From contig CAXAMN010027472.1 of the NCBI GenBank assembly GCA_963970005.1, positions 222,107-286,106 of the forward strand: a DNA stretch of 64,000 nucleotides, read 5' to 3'. This DNA is from Durusdinium trenchii (Eukaryota > Sar > Dinophyceae > Suessiales > Symbiodiniaceae). Below, one piece after another: positions 11,830 to 21,057 of the stretch; positions within the stretch are counted from its first letter, which is position 1, and each line of letters begins with the position of its first letter. Position numbers and translations under genes: made by a program. The notes beneath the pieces were generated by a model. That model ran no database searches. It saw only the letters and a program-made list of their open reading frames with translations, and was not told the DNA's origin.

Positions 11830-12027
11830 AACTACTGCAGTCCACGAGGTCGCAGCACACGCGGTTTCGGTCCCACAGGGAGCCATTGTACAAGCCACAC
11901 GTGTGGCGTCGTTTGACTCCGTTCTTTCTTCATTTGACTCCTCTCTTTCGTTTGACTCCTCTCTTTCGTTTGACTCCTCTCTTGCGTTTAAAATCATCTC
12001 TTTCGATCCTCCTCTTGGCCATGTCAC
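11815..12027 (-). CDS. Exon with REESNE hexapeptide repeat
   Basis: A minus-strand frame containing three REESNE units plus degenerate flanks, encoded by an 18-bp minisatellite at 11933-11986. A Cys/Ala/Thr-rich segment follows. The repeat keeps frame, which suggests selection or recent expansion in coding DNA. The same strand carries other highly charged exons upstream (12.2-13.8 kb), so it may belong to the same protein. No enzymatic domain. Confidence 0.35.
   Translation of the reverse strand: MTWPRGGSKEMILNAREESNEREESNEREESNEERTESNDATRVACTMAPCGTETACAATSWTAVVNSSM
11933..11986. repeat. 18-bp coding minisatellite
   Basis: Three tandem copies of TTTGACTCCTCTCTTTCG, the third with one change; a degenerate copy precedes them at 11912-11932. 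Confidence 0.9.
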
Positions 12028-12236
12028 GCAGTGCGAGAAGGTTGAACGATTCCTGAACCATCAGAGAAGGCTGGATTGTACCAGAAAAGTGAATTAATCG
12101 TTAGTCAGTGCTTAGAGGTTTTGGGTCGTGGCTTTTGCTGTGTGACCTGAACGAATACTAATATAACTCCCGAATTCACAGCGTGTTAATTAAGATGACC
12201 AACAAAAATCAAATTGCACTGCACTATATATATAAT

Positions 12237-12558
12237 GTGTGCATGTGCATGCACCAGCCTTCTTCCCCTCTGCATCCTTCTTCTGGCCCTCCTGTTCTTT
12301 ACCTCTCGCTGAAGCTGGCCTGGTCTTTGGAGCTGCATCCTTCACCTTTGCTGAGTCTTCCTTTTCCGGTGTGTCCTCCTTTTCCTTTAGGTCTCGAATG
12401 CCTTCTGCTGCAGCCGGCTTTCTCTTTGAAGCTGCCTCCTTTGCCAATTTGATCCTTTTTGGATTCCCCTCCTCTTCTGGAGTTGTTGGGCTCATTTTCT
12501 TCCCACCCAGTTCTGATGCATCAGGTTCCTTCTCCTTGGACGCGATGGTTTTGCTCAC
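12237..12558 (-). CDS. Lys/Glu/Ala-rich exon, apparent frameshift to previous exon
   Basis: A highly charged frame (KEKEPDASELGGKKMSPTTP, then RKPAAAEGIRDLKEKEDTPE) that looks like a disordered nuclear or histone-tail-like region. It continues the exon at 12556-13031, but in a different phase: that frame ends at a TGA inside CTTCCAGGTGAGC while this one is open across the same bases. Either a short intron, an assembly indel or a real frameshift separates them. The right-hand limit is set by that junction. Likely end near AAGAAG/GCTGGTGC, a possible GC donor. Confidence 0.4.
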
Positions 12559-13031
12559 CTGGAAGCTCCCTCAGATTCGAAACTTTCCTCCTTCGAATTC
12601 CTTCTTTTTCTGGCAGTCACGCTAGAAGCTGTACCACGTCCACGCCCCCGACCTTTTCCTGATGTTCTGGATCGATGCACAGGTAATTTGGGCTTTGTTT
12701 TCTCATTTGCCTCATCCTCATCAAAAGCCCGTTCCTCTTTCGTTTCTTGATCTGCCTGATCAAGATCAGCTTCCATTGACAATTCTTCCTCTTCTTCCTT
12801 TGCTTCTTGACCTTCTGGCTTGGTTTGGTCTTCTTGCTTATCTTGATTTTTTGGTGGCCTTCCTCTTTTCTTGGGTTGCGCCTGCTGATCTCGAATAGCC
12901 CTCTTCTTCTCGGCCCTCAGCTCCCTTTGGTTCTTCAAAACATCAGATATTAATGCCTCATCCTTTGAGTCACCAATCAGGTGCGCAATGTTTGGAAGCT
13001 CAGGTAGTTCTTCCGTCAAAGGCTTCCTGTC
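12556..13031 (-). CDS. Charged nuclear-type protein exon with AT-hook-like and RG-rich motifs
   Basis: Starts after acceptor TGTACAG and reads DRKPLTEELPELPNIAHLIG. It contains KKRGRPPKN, close to the AT-hook core that binds the DNA minor groove, then an acidic run (EEEEELSMEADLDQAD) and GKGRGRGRGTASS. The composition suggests a DNA- or RNA-associated nuclear protein (inference). It joins the upstream coiled-coil exon in frame across a 161-bp intron with a GA donor (13032-13192). Its frame ends at a TGA where the next charged frame begins. No catalytic domain. Confidence 0.5.
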
Positions 13032-13192
13032 CTGTACAAGGGAGGCAGTTCATGTAAGAAGTTGATCCAAATCAAATCCCAAAGCACCAAAAATTATGAA
13101 ATCTAGAGGTTTTTGTCCAACCCAAGGCAAAACCCTAGCTATTCAGTACCGAGTTGATATAACAATCGATCGATGCACATGCAGGCACTGTC
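13032..13192 (-). other. 161-bp GA-AG intron
   Basis: Donor TTCCAG/GACAGTGCC and acceptor TGTACAG/GACAGGAAG. CAGGACAG occurs at both junctions, so GA-AG keeps frame (FQ-DRKPLTEE) while a GT cut three bases later does not. GA donors are known in dinoflagellate introns. Confidence 0.55.
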
Positions 13193-13844
13193 CTGGAATG
13201 TCCCTTGTGCTTTTGCAGCTGTTCCTTCTGCTTCCACTTCTCCATCGCTGCCTGCGTCATTTTCATCCTCCACTGTTTCCGCTGAAGCTCTTCCGAAGAG
13301 CTTATTCGCCAGGTAGTTGTGGCAATCCTTCTTAAAGTGAATGTGTTCCGGGTCTGAAACCGATAGCTTGTTCATAGCCTCTTTGAATTGGAACAGCAAA
13401 GTGGTGGCTTTTGCCATCAGGTCACCTGCAGCTTTCTTCCCTTCTTCTTTCTTTTGGTTTTCCTTCTCCTTTGCCTTTTTTCCAGCCTCAAACCTCAAGG
13501 CCTCTGCTTTCATATCTTCTTCCTTCTTGTGTTCTTCCTCCTTTGCCTTTCTCGCGGCCTCAATCCTCAAAGCCTCTGCTTTCTTCTCTTCTTCCTTCTT
13601 TCGGTCTTCCTCCTTTGCCTTCTTTTCAGCCTCAACNNNNNNNNNNTCTTCCTTCTTTCGGTCTTCCTCCTTTGCCTTCTTTTCAGCCTCAACCCTCAAG
13701 GCCTTTGCTTTCTTCTCTTCTTCTTTCTTTCTGTCTTCCTCCTCCTTTGCCTTCCTTTCAGCCTCCATCCTCAAAGCCTCTGCTTTCTTCTCTTCTTCTT
13801 TCTTTCGGTCTTCCTCCTCCTTTGCATTCTTTTCAGCCTCAATC
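13193..13844 (-). CDS. Lys/Glu coiled-coil exon with 24-25 residue repeats
   Basis: After a TTAG/G acceptor the frame encodes repeated units such as RMEAERKAKEEEDRKKEEEK, each 24-25 residues, giving a long single-helix or coiled-coil segment. A non-repetitive tail follows (LFQFKEAMNKLSVSDPEHIH, then CHNYLANKLFGRASAETVED) and an acidic stretch. Ten Ns at 13637-13646 lie inside the repeats, with the same 47 bases on either side, so repeat number is unknown. The exon splices in frame to 13031. The protein is probably structural or scaffold-like; function unknown. Confidence 0.5.
13637..13646. other. Assembly gap (10 N)
   Basis: The run of N sits in a coding tandem repeat with identical flanks, so repeat units may be missing and the true gap length need not be 10. 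Confidence 0.99.
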
Positions 13845-14512
13845 CTAATACCACGTGCGCTACCTAAAGACCAACACTCACACACTTCGACCACGGTTTA
13901 ACTCTGGCTTAGGGGGTGCCCTCAGGGCAGGCCTGGGCAAGGACTTGGCGTGCAAGAGGAAGTGGTGGGGTAACTTGGAGCAAAGATGAATTTGATGGGG
14001 TGAAGTTGACATCACAGCCACACTGATAGGGAGTAGAAAAGGAAAGTAGAAGACATAGGTTGGGGGGGGTGTTCTTTTTCGTCCTGGTTCTTGGCGATTT
14101 GGAGGTGAAAAAGGGCACCCCTAAGGAAGTGAGGCGCGTTTGCCGGCGTAAGTATAGGCCCCCAGGTCGCTAAAAACCCGTGTTTGTTTGTAACAATTTA
14201 TGCGGGTGCTTCCTCTTATTTCTGGTATTCCGAATGGTGTGCTGATCTATGCTTCAAGTGAGGCTGGCTTTCGTGCTTACATACTCCCCATATGGGGTGC
14301 CCTATTGAGTCCACCAACTAGACCTTGCCACAGACAAAAAAGGGCACCCCTAAGCAACTCAAATCCTTTCGCCTCCAACGCTTGCCCGCAACTGCAATCT
14401 CTGTCCTGCTCTGAAGTATGCGCTTTTCACCTCCCCTGGTCTTCCCTTCCCTCTCATCGACGTGAACTCCCACCCCTAGTGAAAACAGTTTACATAACCT
14501 CCTGATCCCCTC

Positions 14513-14965
14513 ATGATGCTGATGATGCCCGTCAGGTCTTGTGACATGTATGACTGGTGTAGCAGCGTTCTCATCGTAGCTCAAATCATCATCGCAGCCA
14601 TCAGAGTCTGCGTCGTCGGGAAAAGTTTCTGCCTGGCATTCGTACAGCTCAAGGAGATATCCATGCACTTCTCCCCATTTTGCAGACACGTTCTTCTGGC
14701 TACCCCTCTTGAGATATCTTGTATCAGTAGGAGCTGAGAGTTGACCTTTCATGACAGCTTCAAAGATCCGTTGGAAACGTCCCTTCCCAATGCAGTGTAG
14801 GCTGACCCACGCTTCTCGGCAAACCTTCCGACCATTGAAGTAGTATGCCATTGGAGGTCGAGCAGCTGCAGCTTCTGCTTGCACATTGGCATTCTGTCGC
14901 GGTGCCAGAGCACCACAGGCAATAGCCAATTCTCGAAGGTGATCAAACAACTTAGCTGGGTCCAT
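14513..14965 (-). CDS. Transposase-like or domesticated DNA-binding protein, N-terminal part
   Basis: A long uninterrupted frame from ATG at 14965 (MDPAKLFDHLRELAIACGAL). Residues about 40-110 read YYFNGRKVCREAWVSLHCIG followed by a charged Arg/Lys segment and a Leu/Tyr/Glu helix. This arrangement (Val-Cys-Arg-x-Ala/Phe, then a short Gly-Ile-Gly linker and basic helix) recalls uncharacterised transposase-like proteins found in many copies in marine eukaryotes; I cannot name the family. An acidic Asp-rich patch follows (DDADSDGCDDDLSYDENAAT). A possible exon lies just upstream (about 14970-15120, DEQTPTSSKLVGIVHDLLFS), joined through GATATAG/GTTTGACATGG. No DDE catalytic core is visible, so it is truncated or spliced to unseen exons. 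Confidence 0.35.
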
Positions 14966-15130
14966 GTCAAACCTATATCAGAATCAAAGAAAACATTCAG
15001 GTCGTCACAACATACTGCGCGACAAGTTAGGAGCACATATGGCAAATCCTCTGATACACCGTGGCTAAAAAGTAAGTCGTGCACAATGCCAACAAGTTTC
15101 GAGCTGGTTGGTGTTTGTTCATCTTAACTT

Positions 15131-15325
15131 CTAGATACAGATGGAATTCACATTGGACTCAGTCTCCAGAAGACCGACCAAAGACCTGTTTCCTTCTCGC
15201 CGGCACGTGATCTCGATCCCGTTCAATCCGCGGTCAGGAGAGGACTCATGAAACTGAAGCAACAACCATTTGGTCAGGCACGGGTTCACCTCTCCAAAAG
15301 TGGCCACCACGCGACCACCCCCCAC
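15131..15325 (-). CDS. Possible exon, unknown
   Basis: A minus-strand frame whose second part (LQFHESSPDRGLNGIEITCR, then EGNRSLVGLLETESNVNSI) has convincing composition and ends at a TAG about 50 bases before the transposase-like unit. It may be its upstream exon. No domain recognised. Confidence 0.25.
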   Translation of the reverse strand: MGGGRVVATFGEVNPCLTKWLLLQFHESSPDRGLNGIEITCRREGNRSLVGLLETESNVNSICI

Positions 15326-15390
15326 ACCCCCTACTCACTTCGTTCGCTGACCTACCTCAGCCTACCCTACCGGCTGGCTTTCGTGATATA

Positions 15391-15757
15391 AGTGTATTTG
15401 TGTCACGTCTTACTTTTTGCATGATGACTCTTGAATTGCTGACTGCACGTTGGTTCAGCAAAGTACGCGTACAAGTTCTCAAAGAAAGAAACCAAGAACC
15501 AAGATTGCACAGACCTATGAAAATGAATCTTGGTTTGGGGTGTGTCGTTTGAGACCCAGGTCATCCAACTTGCGTAATGTACATTGGCTGCATCAAACCA
15601 AGATTCCTGACAAGAGTTGTGTGCAATCTTGGTTCTCGGTTTCTTGGTTTGAGCAATGTACGTGTACAAGTGCGTTTGTACGCGTACTTTGCTGAAACCA
15701 ACGTGCAGTCAGCATTTCAAGAGTCATCATGAAATAAGACATGACACAAATACATAC
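15391..15757. mobile_element. Large foldback element with ~165-bp arms
   Basis: The left arm from 15391 (AGTGTATTTGTGTCACGTCT...) is mirrored in the right arm ending near 15757 (...GACATGACACAAATACATAC), with shared blocks for the direct-repeat-confirmed palindromic core GTACGCGTACAA, GCTGACTGCACGTTGGTT and AACCAAGAACCAAGATTGCA. Arms are imperfect but similar over about 165 bp around a short centre. It has no transposase and would be a non-autonomous foldback or MITE. It directly abuts the AT-rich polymerase-like island. Confidence 0.75.
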
Positions 15758-16275
15758 AAATATGACATGAATTATGTGGCAATATTGGATGAATGTAGGA
15801 CTATAGTCTCATCAGGTTATGTTGGTAAGAACATTGATACAACAAAACTGATAGAGATTGACAGGACTAAACCCTTTACATGGGCATTTACACAGATTAA
15901 ATTCATACTAGTATATACGGCTTTTAAATGAGTTTGATAGTTGGAAACATTGCGGTGATGACGTTGACATTAGCAAATTATCTAGTTTAACATTGTATAT
16001 GGTGGAAGAGAAGGCATCAAATGTTATATTTTTCAATAAGAGGTATATATAACTTAATATATGGACAGTTATTTGAGAAAACTATTGGAAACAAATAATG
16101 AAATACACATCATTTGTTATAAAACTCCTTCATTCGTTCATATAAGGTCAGTTATGACCAGATTGTTAATGAACCATGAGAAGCCGATCTTATTAAACAT
16201 GACAAAAAACAGAAAACATCACCTTTGGAACGCTAGAAAAATAACACAACACCGCACAAAAGAGTTACTGCTTTA
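15758..16275 (+). pseudogene. AT-rich endogenous element resembling family-B DNA polymerase
   Basis: Base composition changes sharply to AT-rich. Several plus-strand frames in succession have coherent protein sequence: KNIDTTKLIEIDRTKPFTWA (about 15820-15880), then after a frame change NEFDSWKHCGDDVDISKLSS and EEKASNVIFFNKRYI (to about 16050), then a third frame (from 16061) with NNEIHIICYKTPSFVHI. The phrase order resembles type-2 family-B DNA polymerases of Polinton-like or other large DNA-virus-like elements (recalled by pattern, not checked). Stops and frameshifts make it non-functional. No TGD or DTD polymerase metal motif was found, so only a sub-region is present. It could instead come from another AT-rich source such as a linear plasmid. 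Confidence 0.4.
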
Positions 16276-16992
16276 ACACTTTGAGGAAGGCATGCCATGG
16301 ATTTATGCCATACAACAGGAGGCATGCCATAACCAGCGGCAGTTTGGAGGAAGGATTTATGCCATACAACAAGAAATAGAAAAATAAGAAGAAGCGAGCA
16401 TGGGCAATACCTACTACATCTCAAACACCACCAATAGAAATAAATTAGTCAATGGGTTTAGATATAGATATATAAAAGAGTTGCTACTTCAATATCTAAT
16501 GTTTTCAATGTATGAAGCATGTAATAAACTGGTAGAACATGATTTCAAGGTCTACATTCAGTGAAGAGTGATGCCTTCACGATCCATGAAGATGATTTAA
16601 CTAGAGTGATGGGCAAACCAAACCATTTCATAAAAAACCTATCAGACTGGAATATTGAACTTTGAAGAAGGCATAGGCAACTGGAGACCGACAAGCAATG
16701 AGTTTTGGTTTTGGTTTGGCAGTCTGTGATAAGGACACAATGAACAAGAAGCATAGTAAATGCAGCGGTGAGCCTATCAACCATCTGACATCTACAAACA
16801 TCATCTGATATCTGAAAATATCACTCAGACATGCATGCAACAGGCCAAAATGGTGGATCTTTGGGGTGGGGTAGCATATATATATAATATACACTTATCT
16901 CTAGTCTCTATACTCATTAGCATTTCTGGCCTCTCCGAGTCTTACCTCATCACTCCCATGCCCCAACCGTGCCCCCTCCCGTCTTTTCCAGC
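16276..16992. other. Spacer, no gene seen
   Basis: Begins AT-rich with a short duplication of GCATGCCAT...GGATTTATGCCATACAACA at 16285-16375, then returns to average composition. Short TA microsatellite at 16877-16892. Nothing coding supported. The 3' exons of the P5 ATPase may lie here or further left but were not found. Confidence 0.4.
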
Positions 16993-17089
16993 CACGCTCA
17001 GGATCGTCACGGTGGTCCCCGTGCCGAAGAGGGAGGCGCTGGGCGAGCGCGGCGCCAGGGTCTTCTCGGGGCGGCAGCGGATCATGAAC
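16993..17089 (-). CDS. P5B-type cation ATPase, exon with LxPxRPxxxLF-like motif
   Basis: Encodes FMIRCRPEKTLAPRSPSA followed by SLFGTGTTVTILSV, corresponding to the loop and next membrane helix of P5 ATPases, where a Leu-x-Pro-x-Arg-Pro-x3-Leu-Phe signature occurs. Acceptor GGGAG/GTTCATG; the first base completes a codon begun in the 18351-18392 exon, so phase agrees. The suggested end uses a GC donor (AGCGTG/GCTGG). Very GC-rich third positions, unlike the flanking intron. The last two or three transmembrane helices and the C-terminus are not found in the window by eye. Confidence 0.7.
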
Positions 17090-17256
17090 CTCCCGGGGCG
17101 TCGTGCGGTCGGTCGTCGGGTCGCGAACGGTGGGACCGGGGTGGAGAGAGTGGAAACATGGTCATACGTGAAGTATGATTTAATGAGTCATGCGCCTCCC
17201 TCTTCGGTTTGGTTGAGTACAGGTTATAAAGGGTCCGACACTCCGACGAACACATC

Positions 17257-17299
17257 ACATGGAAGTGGAGCTTCCACCCTGTTTGTTCCACTTCCATGT
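17257..17299. repeat. Family B foldback, copy 1
   Basis: Perfect 13-bp inverted ends ACATGGAAGTGGA and TCCACTTCCATGT around a 17-base loop, followed by TAAGTGAGTGAGAGTGTA, a tail shared with the copy at 47.3 kb. Confidence 0.75.
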
Positions 17300-18350
17300 T
17301 AAGTGAGTGAGAGTGTACCTGTCTTTTCCAAATGGGTACTGGTATCGGACATGATCCTATTCAAACAGGTACGACCGTACGATTTGTACTGTTTTGGAGT
17401 ACACGCTGCAGGTGCGTTCGATGTGTGAGCCCGCCCTTGTCGTGTTCCGAAAGGGTCCAAAAGGTCGCAGGTCTGATCCAAAGACCTTCGAAGACAGGGT
17501 ACTCCCCGTACTAAGAGACCCGCATGGAACCCCAGAACCACTGGTTGGTAGAGGATTTTCCAATCCTCCAGGGGACCATTTTGAGGGTCCATGTTAGTTT
17601 TGGGAGTATATTTCGGATGTATTTCGGACTCAACCTAGACCGCCTACATCAAAGTATCGAACACCATCACCTTATTCATAAAGAGGGTGGCCGTGGATCC
17701 ATAGAGTGTCAATGTTTGCTCATTTCCCTAAGAATCTGGGCCCTCAATTGGAAAGGGCTTTGAGGGTCCGGACCCCTGTGGTGGTGTCTGACCCTTGCCG
17801 TGGAGGGCCCAAATATTCTGAGTGTTCTAAGGTTCTGGAAGAAGTGCCCATCCACTAGAGCCAGCTACTTCCCATGCAACTTATGTGACTTTCTGACTTT
17901 CTATGTAATCTCTCAAACCCCAGAATCATATCTCAGCAAAGACCTGGATCTGCTTAAGGAACCGCGAACAAAAATGCACCCAAAGAAGATATATGAATAT
18001 AATATATATTATATTACAAGAATAATCAAACATAACAATCACTAAGCAAAACATCATGTCATAATTAAAACAAAAAACAAACATCATTAAACAATATTAA
18101 ACATCCATCTCAGTTCATTACCTTCGGCTTAGAGCCCTCTCTGTCACTTCGGAAGCAACGCAACATTGTTCGGCTCCGGATTGGTGCATGTTCGTCCCCA
18201 CAGCAAATCAAGCGTCCTTGTTCCTAGTAGCTTCTTGTTCCTAGTAGTACGGCCAGGAGCCCCTAGTAGCTTCTTGTCTTTATAATTGTCCCCACAGCAA
18301 ATCATTCCCCATCCGGCGAAGAATCACCCGCCCGTCTTGTAACGGGTGAC
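17300..18350. other. P5 ATPase intron sequence
   Basis: Holds dispersed repeat fragments at 17630-17700 (related to 9340-9400), and near 18194-18304 a partial duplication: GTCCCCACAGCAAATCA at 18194 and 18288, CTAGTAGCTTCTTGT at 18224 and 18263. No exon seen. Confidence 0.5.
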
Positions 18351-18392
18351 GAGACCATGACCATGGCCAAGGCCACATCGGTGAGCATGAAC
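18351..18392 (-). CDS. P5B-type cation ATPase, 42-bp micro-exon
   Basis: Acceptor TTTTCAG/GTTCATG and donor GTCTC/GTCACC delimit 42 bases: one base completing the Trp codon of the previous exon, 13 codons (FMLTDVALAMVMV) and two bases completed by the next exon. This gives the conserved Asp of the helix that follows the (Y/E)-(Q/W)-F-x3-D pattern of P5 ATPases. The opposite strand has a longer, attractive open frame here, but exact phase agreement on both sides favours the exon. Confidence 0.65.
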
Positions 18393-18857
18393 CTGAAAAT
18401 GGCCGGCAAGACACTGGAGGATACACAGCACCTGGCGAAACTCAGGAAAAATATGAAAACAAACAACTGGTTTCGTTTGGTTTCGTCCATCGTCCAAGAA
18501 AGGACATGAGGATTGGACGTATTCTATGATCAATCCATGGTACGAGTAAGTGTTGCCTCCATTGAAGAGAAACTCCCTGACAGAGAACATCCTTCATGAC
18601 CGGGGAACCAAAGGTTATTCCTTTCTGGACAATCTTTCCATGAGATCTCTGGGGTGTTCACAATAATCGTAAAATCTACTCACTAGATGATTTAGCTGAT
18701 CGCAATTGACTCGTGAGTAGCGACTTCAGTGGAATGCATTGATCCTGAATCTGGGAAGTGACTAATTCCCATCAGCATCATATCACAGGAATCCACCAAT
18801 TTTCTTCGACACCACAGCTTCAGACCCCAAACAACTTGAATCTGTGCGAGAAGCTGC

Positions 18858-18961
18858 CACTCGGCATAGGTGGAGTCCAGCCATGCGACGGCGGCCATTT
18901 TGGAGGTCGTCAGGGTCAAGTTGTAGATCATGAAGTACATGAAGGTGGCCATGTTGGTGGC
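18858..18961 (-). CDS. P5B-type cation ATPase, membrane-helix exon
   Basis: After acceptor GAAAAG/GCC it encodes ATNMATFMYFMIYNLTLTTS then KMAAVAWLDSTYAEW, the hydrophobic helix that follows the E-G-R-x-x-L motif in P5 ATPases. It starts in phase 0, continuing ...EGRCCL from the 21058-21103 exon, and ends with two bases of a Trp codon at a GC donor (GAGTG/GCAGC). Third positions are strongly G/C in contrast to the surrounding introns. Confidence 0.75.
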
Positions 18962-20184
18962 CTTTTCACATTGGACGCAATGGCATTCGATGCGGCGGGG
19001 GCCACCGTGAGTAGCGAGTGCGAAAAGATCGATCGATGTCTTCCGAGGGGTTGAGACCAGTTTTCGGCCAAGGATGCTGGAGAAAGCAAATTCAGTCCTT
19101 TTTGCTCTTCAGGTTGCAGTCTATTTCTGTCTCCCTCAGTTTCCTTGGAACTGTCCACCTTGGTGGGGAAACCAATCCCATAAAAAGGTTTTTCAGTTAT
19201 CCACTGATGGGGTAGGCAAAAGGAGAGATCTGATCTTGTCACATCTCGATGTGAATCGTGAGATAGAGCATACACCGAGAGAAGAAAATCACAAATCTTC
19301 CTCAAAAGTTCTTCTTCACCCAGGAGGAAGCATTCCTTGTTTTGATTCCTTGAGTGTAGACAATCAATTCAAGACGAAGAGGCCAACTGGACATCTTCGC
19401 AAAAACTACACTAGCATACTAGTCAACTGCGAGTACCAAGCAAAAACTTTTGTCGATCCCCCCTCACACCGTACCAATGTGGTTGGTGGTCACAATGTCT
19501 TTTCCCGAAAGCGGCTGTAAAAGTCATTCTGATGGGGGGCCGCTTCTTGTTCAATACACTTCAGAGAGGGTATCTGGGATGTATGGAAATGTGGAGTATT
19601 TCAATCAGAGGTGCAGAATGCTGCAAACGTAGCTAGCGCGATGGCCTTTCTCCTTTGTTAACTCTTTGATGACCTTTTGTTGTCTAAGCTAGCCATGCTG
19701 TGAGGAATTTGATAGGAAAAGAGACATGGGCACAAGCATTCCAAGTAGTAATGGCGAAGATCTGCTTCCAGGACAAATGTACATCTGATCACATTTGAGA
19801 ACTGTGCTAGCGCAAACCTAGCGCAAATGTTGGCGCGGGTCTAGCGCACAAAACTCAGATCTTTTTCCGGTTTGAGGTAACAGCAACACACATCACAAAG
19901 GTCACTTTTGTATTTTCCCCAGTATAGTATACTTTGTATACTACTACCCAGTTGCAGCATTCCCCCGCAAGATGCGCAGGATTTCATGAATTAAACCAAA
20001 TGAATCATGTTGATTCTATACGACAAGTAAAAAATCAACCGCGAACCTAGCGCCAATCTAGCGCTGCCTTGATGGTTTGCATGATTCTGCTGGGGGCCCG
20101 CTACTAAACCAATATATACTTACAATCAACATCCAAACCATTTTCCATACCACCTTTCAACAAACATATTGCTATAGGCTATAG
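18962..20184. other. Intron of the P5 ATPase
   Basis: Contains a family E repeat copy (19163-19217) and, at 19795-20065, several scattered (C)TAGCGC(AAA) strings. No exon seen. Confidence 0.5.
19163..19217. repeat. Family E dispersed repeat copy
   Basis: GTGGGGAAACCAATCCCATA, then AAAAGG, a T-rich tract and TTATCCACTGATGGGGTAGG. The same order of blocks occurs at 26732, 27817, 28549, 31603 and 37577. Confidence 0.6.
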
Positions 20185-20936
20185 GTGTTTGACCGCTGCT
20201 CATGTGGATCCAGGTGGTGTGGCTTCGGCTTCAACAAACTGATGACAATACTTCCAAATCATCTTAGTGATACGTTTGTTGGGTTCGGCATCAGCATTGA
20301 GAGCCCGTTGTCTCCCAGTACTCGGGTCGTGCCGTCGAGTCATGCGCCCAATGCCGCGATGCCGCCACACTCAGGACGAACGGCTCCCGTTCCGTCAGCA
20401 TCAGCAACGCATCCCTGAGCTCCTTGCTCAAGTCATCAATGCTGTCAATCCGTTCCAAGTCGTCAGCTGCAGACCCAAATGCCTTCGTTGCCTTATCGAC
20501 GTGTTCTTTCGTGATTGGTCCGTCGCACTCTTTCAGCCCACGTCAGCACATTTCTCAAAGCCTTTCGGAGGCTTCCTAAGTGGGATGACGTCTTGATCTT
20601 CCAGGGCAAGAATTTGTCAGGTTCACCAGAAAAATTGTCTGGCTTCCCTGACTAGGCCTTTGTTGTCCACCAACCGCACCTGCTCCTTCATCTTCAGGGC
20701 TTCCACTAGTTCCTTCTGAGCAGGGTAGTATCCCACAGGTGGCTGAGTCTCAGTGTTTTGCGAGCTTTCAGGACGAGACCCATTGCGGTGGCAGTGACAT
20801 GACAGGTGCTGGAGTATGGGCAAAGTGCTTCCTGCATCTGCCGTACAGCAGTGCTTCCCTCCTTGTGAGCTTTCTTCTCGCTTTGGATGAAGCCGGGGTC
20901 GAACTTCAAGCACCGAATGTTCTGCTTGACCATTGA
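20185..20936 (-). pseudogene. Decayed Ty1/copia-like retrotransposon gag
   Basis: Successive minus-strand segments in shifting frames: a Lys/Glu-rich start, then AQKELVEALKMKEQVRLVDN, then FSGEPDKFLPWKIKTSS (reached only by changing frame at a five-T run near 20640), then LERIDSIDDLSKELRDALLM with EREPFVLSVA, then TRRHDPSTGRQRALN. The last piece matches the W/L-R-x-L-x-R-R-x-D-P-x-x-x-G-R core typical of copia-type Gag in dinoflagellates. Gag would form the retroelement's capsid. At least three frameshifts make it non-functional. It lies in the same orientation inside the P5 ATPase intron; no pol motifs (integrase, YVDD) follow and no LTR pair was identified. Confidence 0.6.
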
Positions 20937-21057
20937 GGAACTGCAGAAGTCCTCCTCTGGCAGGTTTGCCCGCCTTCTTCGTGAGGCTAACTCGCTACGG
21001 AGGGTTTTGGAGGTTCAGGTTTTGACCCACACCCAACTCCAACCATGAACGAGCGGC

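Noticed and set aside
13341-13901. Long plus-strand Ser/Phe-rich ORFs opposite the coiled-coil exon
   Set aside because: They are antisense shadows of the Lys/Glu repeat; the sense frame splices in phase to the next exon.
18303-18510. Plus-strand ORF with GDETMTMAKATSVSMNLKMA, looks like a real protein
   Set aside because: The minus strand carries an ATPase micro-exon whose phases match both neighbours; the plus frame has no neighbouring exons and is taken as a shadow.
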